Origin: Agelas oroides
Taxonomy: Eukaryota; Porifera; Demospongiae; Agelasida; Agelasidae
DNA: 64,000 nucleotides
Reading direction: 5' to 3'
Assembly (NCBI GenBank): GCA_949130485.1
Contig: OX422189.1
Span: forward strand, 1,497,720 to 1,561,719
This document shows, one piece after another, positions 57,955 through 64,000 of the stretch. A model generated the notes under the pieces. That model saw nothing but the letters and a program-made list of their open reading frames with translations. It was not told the origin of the DNA and did not search any database. The position numbers and the translations under genes are program-made. How positions within the stretch are numbered: the first letter of the stretch is position 1; each line of letters opens with the position of its first letter.

Positions 57955-59397
57955 TTATGACTCTTTTTCTGTTCCCTTCATTTTAAGCATTCTTCTTGTT
58001 CCTTGTTTTTTAGTGGATACTTTCTGCAGGAGGATGTTACAACCTGCTGCAAATGAGAAACAGCGCACTGTAGCCCACAGTTCGACTACTGCTTTCAAAA
58101 GTTCTAAGCTATAGGCTTCATATTTTGCGGGGATCATCATTGCATTTGCATCCCACATCTCCAGGATATGGGGGTCATTCATGACTTCATCAACAATGGC
58201 TGAATGTAGATTTTCAGATTGTTTGATCGTTCGCACATTCAGGACACTTCTGGTGATTTGTTCAACTCTCTCCATCAGGGCATAAACCTACATAGAAACA
58301 GTGTGTTAAAGGTATACATAGATATAAAATCCTTTGAGCACCCAAGATTACATGTCTCTAAGACTGCAAACATTAGGCTAGCATCTACATGTACAATAAT
58401 TACCTCTGGCTTGATCTGGTACAGCCCTCCCCTGTCAATCTGGTCAGCCCATACTCTGGTGTAGTCATCAGGAGTGTCAATGTCGTCTGGTTGGTTGTCA
58501 GCTCTCATTATCCGAAGCACACGCACAAACATTTGTCGTTTCTGCTGGATGAGTTTATTCGGGGATCTTTTCTTGAATCTCTTGATGAGCTTCACAGGTA
58601 TGTACCCACTCATGTAGTACACAACATTCTGTTCCCGGAGTGTTAGTGTTGGGAGATTGGTTTTTCCCGCTCTCTGTGATTGGTCGTCGACCCTCATACT
58701 AATTAACTTCTTCAGTAACCTGTCAACCACAAGCTGCAAGGCGAAAGTGGAATGTACCTGAAGTGTAACAGGGAGGTGAATACTGCTCAGAAAGTTTGCC
58801 CAAGCCACTCTGAGATCTGTGTCAACTCGGAGCTGGTGAAATGCAGACCACACTCTTGCAGCTTTAGAAGAAGGCAGTTGGCATCTGTCACCAGCTCGTA
58901 AACATGCTTCCAGTTTGGAAATTAACCCTACTAGAAAATCTCTGGTTTCACAAGTAGAAACACTTTTTATCAGAAAATTGATAACTTCAATCATCGAAGG
59001 TCCATTTTCAGTCACTTTAAGCAGTGTCTCCTCTTTAAGAGCTTCCAACGTAGCGACAAAGACAGTGACATACCCTGCAGAGCTGGATGACACCTGTCCA
59101 GTTCCCTACAGGGATTTGTAGAAACAGTCATGCTAACCACGAATAAAATTAGCCATGCATGATGTACATAACGGTTTGTTACTGCATGGATAATATAGTA
59201 CGTGTACTATATTATCCATGGTTACCAAGTAGAAAATCGCATGTTGTTTATCACTACTCTCACAGTTATATGCTTACCTGACTCTCACACGCCACCTCCT
59301 CCTCTTCACTAAAGGTGTCGTCAGTGAAACTGGACTCAAGATCGCTTGCCGAGCACTGTGGAGATACATTACACTCTGGACTCATAGACGTCGCCAT
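57955..59397 (-). CDS. Accessory protein of the P-like transposon (384 aa, 3 exons)
   Basis: Exons 59397-59278 (MATSMSPECNVSPQ..., Ser/Glu-rich), 59105-58404 and 58287-57955 join in phase 0 with canonical borders, giving 384 aa and no internal stop. The middle exon has the motif LREQNVVYYMSGYIPVKLIK followed by a helix-rich segment and WADQIDRGGLYQI. I recall similar reading frames accompanying P-like elements in marine invertebrates, but its role is unknown. It is convergent with the transposase remnant; the two stops are about 130 bp apart. The frame is intact although the transposase is not. Confidence 0.7.
59185..59220. repeat. 36-bp perfect palindrome made of two transposon tips
   Basis: The 18-bp terminus CATGGATAATATAGTACG of the surrounding P-like element occurs here head-to-head with its own complement, inside the first intron of the accessory gene. 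Flanks GTTACTG and GTTACCA resemble each other at five of seven positions, the TSD length of the element. Confidence 0.85.
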
Positions 59398-59535
59398 TTT
59401 CGATTCCACGAAGTATACAAACATCGTAAATTAACCCCGTTACATCCGTTACGCGGATTATTTTGTATGAGCTTCCGTATTTGACGTGCGTTTCCTATCC
59501 ACCCCGCGTACTATATTATCCATGGTTCAATATTA

Positions 59536-59866
59536 TATAATTATCACCATAGCACAAAGCTATACCGGAAAATATCATGAGTTTGTTGCCGTCTGTATTG
59601 TTACGAGTGCGCAGCACGAGTAACAATGCCAACGGCAACAAATGAGTGATATTTCCTCTGGTATAGCTTGGTACTATGGTGATAATGATTTTATCATATG
59701 AACCTTCGATTTCATTGCACGTTCAGATGCAGCGCACGTGACTTGTAGTACCTGATACGGATTCTCGCGTGACTTGCAGTAAAAAATACGGCTTTTTATA
59801 AACTGCGCGCAGCTGCAAGGCTTCCCTATTGACTCCCATACATTAGCGTGAGTTAGACGTATGATA
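59536..59866. repeat. Dispersed ~350-bp hairpin repeat, copy 2
   Basis: Co-linear with 5327-5687 (ATAATTATCACCATAG... to GAGTTAGACGTATGATA), with the same foldback in its left part. It lacks one ~30-bp unit of the tail. It is inserted in the duplicated repeat between the TTCAATAT and CTACGTATAAAATC segments that are adjacent at 62411-62430. Confidence 0.82.
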
Positions 59867-59910
59867 AACCTACGTATAAAATCATTGCGTGTGTTGAACT
59901 CGTTTGGGCT

Positions 59911-61905
59911 AATAATAATAATAATAATAATAATAATTTTCGATAAACACACCAAATTTAGGTGTACAGGAGGGTAGAAGTAAAGGTAAAGGAAGACACT
60001 AAAATAATTAAGTGAAGATAATTAGTTACAACAAATAATTTGTATCATTGACTCAATGTCCAAATCTCTTACACTGGAGTCACTGATGCGCAGGTATCTT
60101 GCAAAGTCAGCACAAATAAGGTCTTCCTCAAAGTACAATTTCACATATTTGTGAGCACAGTAGCGATTGCTGCCAACTGGAGTAAACACATTGGTGTTGA
60201 ATAGGGTAAAGGAGTCATGAAGCAAATATGAATTCGACTCGCAGGTCTTTCTTGAAAAACGGTCAGATAAACGTATAAGTCGATTGAGAACACTATCAAG
60301 ATGTGCAATTTTATGCAGAATTCGAGTGTGGCAGTTTCTTGGGACCCTCCAAATTCGCCTGAGAATATTATTGAAGGCAACCTCCAAGGAAGTAAGCTGT
60401 CTGCAAGTAATGTCCCAGAGAGCACCACCATACAACGACAAGCAGTGTGAGTTAAAGAGGACCGTCTTGACATGCGGATCACACGAAGAAAAGGTACTTA
60501 GGATAATATTGGCTTTTTTACACATTTCAAGTGTGGCTCTCTTGATGTCATCACTGTCATCAAGCGAACAGTGTAAAACGTGACCAAGGTGGGTAACAGT
60601 GTCAGAGAATTCGAGAAGGTGACCTGAGAAGAAAAATTTGCCAGTGCATTTAATCTTAGGTGAAGATCGAAAACAGATTAACTGAGTTTTGGCAGCATTG
60701 AAGGTAAGATTGTGATCAGTGGCAAAGAGTTCACATTCTCTGAGAAGAATTCTGAGAGCAGAGGGTGATGGAGCAAGAAGGGCAATATCATCAGCATAAC
60801 ATAAGGAGCCAACATAATGATGGCCAACATGACAACCAATATCGAGAGTAGACAAGCGCTGGAGCAGCTCATCCAGATAGACCGTAAATAAGACTGGTGA
60901 TAGTACCCCACCTTGACGTACACCATTTGTTACACCAAAGGGGTCGGATACATAGGAGTTCCATTTAACAGTGCAAGACTGGTCTTTGTACCAAGACCAA
61001 AGAAAGCGCAGTAAAATAGGGGGTACATTTCTCCTCTCAAGGATATTGAACAGGGTGTTATGACTTACTCTATCAAACGCTTTACTGGCATCTAGAAAGC
61101 AGCCATAGACCTTAGTCTTACGATGGATGTGAAGGGCAATAGTGTTCTTTAGCAGACCTGTACAAGAATCAGTGGAAGTGCCACTTTTGAAGCCAAACTG
61201 CAAATCAGACGTTGATAAGTAGGAGCCAAACTGTAGTAGTATACACCATTCAAGAACCTTACTCAGATTGGGGGCCAAAGCAATGGGTCTATAATTGTCT
61301 GATTGAGACGGATCCTTCCCTGACTTAGGAATAGGAATCAGTATGCAGTTCCTGAGTAGCTGAGGCATATACCCATGTCTAATAATGACTGTAAAGAATT
61401 TTGATAGAAATTCTTCCAGAACAGGGGCTGCAAGAAGGAGATGGTTTGAAGAGAGTTGGCTGCCATCCTGCTTGTTGGTTCTCAGTTTTTCCAAGGCTTC
61501 TGATACAGTCTCAGGAAAAATTGATATATTAGCAGTACAACTAGAATCTTGCAGAAAAGAAAAGGATGCCACATCCTCCTCGACAGAGTTGAGAACAGTA
61601 CTAAGTCTATTATGAAAGTTATTTGTTATATCTCGCATGTTTGTAAAACCATCAACAATAGAGGACTGTGAGCGTTTAGCAGTCTTGGAGCGCTTGACTC
61701 TTGTTATTTCTTGCCAGAAAACACGATTGTGTCTCCCAGTTAAGGCAGAACTGATTTTCTTACTGACGATGTGATCTTTCCGACGTTTTAGAGATCTAAC
61801 AGCATACTTGTAGCGAGACTTGGCTTTCTTCCTGATTTGCGATAGAACACCACTAGAGGGACAACCATTATCTGACCACAAACAATTCCAAAATAGAGCT
61901 AATAT
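59911..61905 (-). mobile_element. 5'-truncated LINE (CR1/jockey-like) with intact RT frame
   Basis: A 619-codon uninterrupted frame (61881-60022) holds a full reverse transcriptase: NYRPIALAPNLSKVLEW, LQFGFKSGTSTDSC, GCFLDASKAFDRVSHN, NGVRQGGVLSPVLFTVYLDE and the catalytic SLCYADDIALLAPS, then thumb and C-terminal regions. The sequence upstream reads on as FWNCLWSDNGCPSSGV before similarity stops near 61905, so the endonuclease part is lost. The 3' end carries an (ATT)n tail (59937-59911). GCTAATA occurs at both borders as a probable target duplication. No stop or frameshift suggests recent insertion. Confidence 0.85.
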
Positions 61906-62205
61906 TATGCACGTAACGCGCGAGATAACGCGGGTGAAGGCGTGCCTTGCTATTCACGATTGATAAACTGATGTCTGGCTCCTCCCTTGAGGGTAAAGCA
62001 TTTTTAAGAAACCACAAAACTCTGAACTCTAAGGCTTTCTACTTCAGGACTTGTAGCCAAGTAGCAGTGAACTTTGTTTTCCTAAAGCCTACTAACAGAG
62101 ATTTCACCTATGTATAGCACTGAACTCTAAAGTGTTCGAGCCAAGGTAAACCTGCAGCACTAACCTCCTATGAGCATCTTGGGGTGCGGTTACTTTGCTC
62201 GATAA
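61905..62205 (+). repeat. Tandem-unit segment A, copy 1
   Basis: From TATTATGCACGTAACGCG to GGGGTGCGGTTACTTTGCTCG; repeated at 62474-62757. Includes CTATTCACGATTGATAAACT and CTGATGTCTGGCTCCTCCCT. Confidence 0.82.
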
Positions 62206-62757
62206 CTAAATAATATAACCCAATATAATACACAGGCCGGAGGAAGCGTTGAACATCCAATCTGAGTTGATATTCGTTAATGGCATGGTGCACTTACCCC
62301 ATGAATGAAACTTTGGTAGACCAACAACTCTCCCTTCACCAGCTACACCGCTGTCACCCCTCACAGCGACTCCCGAAGCGATTTGTTTCGCGTACGGACG
62401 TCACACGTTCAATATACTACGTATAAAATCATTGCGTGTATTGAGCGCGCTACCATGCTTCGGGCTGATATTACGCGCGCGTAATGCGCGCGAGTATAAA
62501 GCGGTGGCTCGCTATTCACGATTGATAAACTGATGTCTGGCTCCTCCCTTGAGGGTAAAGCTTTTTTTAAGAAACCACAAATCTAAGGGTTTCTACTTCA
62601 GGCCTTGTAGCTAAATAGCAGTGAACTTCGTTTTCCTAAAGCCTACTAACAAACATTTTACCTGCGTATAGCACTGAACTCTGAAGTGTTTGAGCCAAGG
62701 TAAACCTGCAGCACTATTGCTTATGAGCATCTTGGGGTGCGGTTACTTTGCTCGTTT
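62206..62757 (+). repeat. Tandem-unit segments B, link and A, copy 2 (uninterrupted)
   Basis: Segment B (62231-62413), link ACGTATAAAATCATTGCGTG (62416 onward), then segment A (62474-62757). This copy shows the pre-insertion arrangement of the unit spread over 55507-62205. Confidence 0.8.
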
Positions 62758-63644
62758 TAAATGTGCATTTAAATATTTCCTGAAAATTGAACGTCCTCGT
62801 GCAAGGGCAATGCTGGCCAGAGTGCAGCGTTGGCAACTGTAGCGAGACAGCTCAAGTTTAAGCACGCACGGCACCTTACTTCTTGTTTGTCACAGCAGCT
62901 ACGGACCATCAATGGCAGGCTGCTAGGTAAGGGTCGTGCATAAACGGCACTCATAAATCCTAGCAATTCAGCTGATCATTTCAGTCTAGCTTAGTGCATT
63001 CATGTGGATGTAGCCATAGTAACTGCTTGCTCAAGCTCGCCCAAGTACAAAATGTGGTATCAGGAGCTTATGAGTGCCACGAAACGGCACAAAGGAGCAT
63101 CAAACTAGTGTAAATTAGTCAATCCCATTCTCTGTCGAATTTGGAGTCTTACAAATACTACACCTTTGTATGTTCACACCTACAGGAGGTGGGCTCTTGA
63201 GAATCCATAGTAGTAACCTCAAAACTCTTATCCATACAAGGCGCATTTAAAGTGTGATTGGACACAGGATGGGTACACTAGTCTGCTGCTCCTTTCGCTA
63301 GTGGTTCATAAGCTCCTGGTGGTACAAATGTTCAAAAATCAGGTTTTTGCATTTGAGGTTGGTAACCTCATCTGGTACATACAAGTGTAGGGTAGATAGC
63401 AGCTGGTCACAATACTGTATACCTGAAATAGGATCACTACTGAGTTCCATTATATGGTAGCTATGTAGCAGCATATTTCAACAACAATGGTATCCACAAG
63501 ATCCACTAACCGATGCACCATAACCCTCCTCATATGCTCTCCTTTCCTACTATAATGGTGCAAATGAACACAATGTGATGATGGTAGGGTGTGGGTTTGA
63601 GGTTAGGCAACTCCAAGTGACTGACCATCACTACCTGCATGTGG
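62758..63644. other. No gene recognised; downstream flank or 3' UTR of the death-domain gene
   Basis: No coding region or repeat of note was identified. Confidence 0.45.
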
Positions 63645-63957
63645 TTATACAGCAGACAAACCTGTTGTCCGTGTCTGGTACTGCTGCTCTAGCTCAAGAG
63701 CAAGCCTGCTTTGGTCCACTGCATGGCTCCTCAGAGTATCACATAGCTTTGTGAGGGTCGGGAATGGTGGTGCATGGTTTAGCCACCTCTTGAGTACCTC
63801 TTGGAGGTAAGCTGCTGGGGCACCTGGAATAAGCAGGGGTGTGGCTGCAATAGTATCCAGTTCCCCTGACAACAGCCCCAGCTGCAGACCAATGGCATTC
63901 CAGTGACCAGCAATTGACTTGAGATGATTCATGAGGAAGGCCAGGTCATCAGGATCT
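63645..63957 (-). CDS. Death-domain protein, terminal exon (gene runs off the right edge)
   Basis: After an acceptor (TTTTTTGCTAG) at 63958 the exon encodes about 104 residues and ends in TAA at 63645. The six-helix death-domain pattern is clear: FLMNHLKSIAGHWNAIGLQL, then GLLSGELDTIAA, YLQEVLKRWLNH, PTLTKLCDTLRSHAV, ALELEQQY. It would mediate homotypic interactions in an immune or apoptotic pathway. The rest of the protein lies beyond 64000, so its class (receptor, kinase or adaptor) is not known. Confidence 0.82.
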
Positions 63958-64000
63958 AGCAAAAAAATAACAGAAATGTTACAAAGTCATGTACTATGAG

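Larger units (their letters stand above)
55699..59524. mobile_element. P-like DNA transposon with two convergent genes, 7-bp TSD
   Basis: Inverted termini of about 48 bp begin CATGGATAATATAGTACG at both ends. GTTCAAT flanks the element at 55692-55698 and 59525-59531. It carries a plus gene (56251-57823) with transposase-like parts and a minus gene (59397-57955). The plus-gene C-terminus (FSQDPVERYFSKQRHRGG, NENPT) matches the QDxLExxF...GG..DNPT end of P-element/THAP9-type transposases, and a 7-8 bp TSD fits that superfamily. The central catalytic part of the transposase is absent, so this is a non-autonomous, internally deleted copy. Confidence 0.72.

Noticed and set aside
1-64000. tRNA and rRNA genes
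   Set aside because: I looked for cloverleaf-type and conserved rRNA blocks and saw none; a covariance-model search would be needed to exclude degraded copies.

Overview
This is eukaryotic, almost certainly metazoan, genomic DNA: spliced genes with GT-AG introns, a full VPS13B-like gene, a GPALPP1-like terminal exon, a JmjC/cupin gene, a protein kinase with a tyrosine-kinase-like catalytic loop, RING/TRAF-zinc-finger proteins, a death-domain exon, a TTAGGG tract and many transposable elements. Short introns, tight gene spacing and the mixture of innate-immunity-type domains suggest an early-branching animal, perhaps a sponge. That last step is inference.

Layout. 1-1.9 kb: two small MITEs and the last exon of a + strand GPALPP1-like gene, 59 bp from the convergent 3' end of VPS13B. 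1.9-20.2 kb (minus): a complete ~3,800-residue VPS13B in about 33 exons, with several foldback or MITE insertions in its introns. 20.2-20.5 kb: short bidirectional promoter region. 20.5-23.9 kb (plus): nine-exon LRR protein of 406 aa with lysine-rich ends. 24.8-26.1 kb (plus): two-exon membrane-anchored JmjC/cupin_8 protein. 27.8-31.7 kb and 48.4-50.1 kb (plus): three paralogues with an unusual plan (RING, TRAF zinc fingers, coiled coil, glycine-zipper hydrophobic segment, helical tail). Each carries at least one reading-frame break, at a different place.

31.7-48.3 kb between paralogues 2 and 3 is a transposon-rich block: a GC-rich 1-kb palindromic element with a telomere-like tract, an R2-like LINE fragment split by a 560-bp insertion, a MITE nested in a MITE, and a Ngaro-type tyrosine-recombinase retroelement fossil (39.5-47.2 kb). 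That fossil is split by a 2.36-kb element with ~435-bp inverted repeats and a 9-bp target duplication. The inserted element carries a two-exon, 129-codon gene ending in a Tudor/royal-family-like domain, which looks like an animal counterpart of a gene-capturing Pack-MULE. It is the most interesting object in the window.

53.1-54.0 kb (minus): the last exon of a protein kinase gene. 55.3-62.8 kb: a tandemly duplicated repeat whose first unit has taken three insertions: a 3.8-kb two-gene P-like DNA transposon, a hairpin repeat and a 2-kb LINE with an intact 619-aa RT frame. 63.6-64 kb (minus): the terminal exon of a death-domain gene that runs off the window.

A recurring theme is a MITE family with TAGYCTCGT termini and perfect 9-bp target duplications (four clear cases), including a copy of only 41 bp that is essentially two fused inverted repeats.
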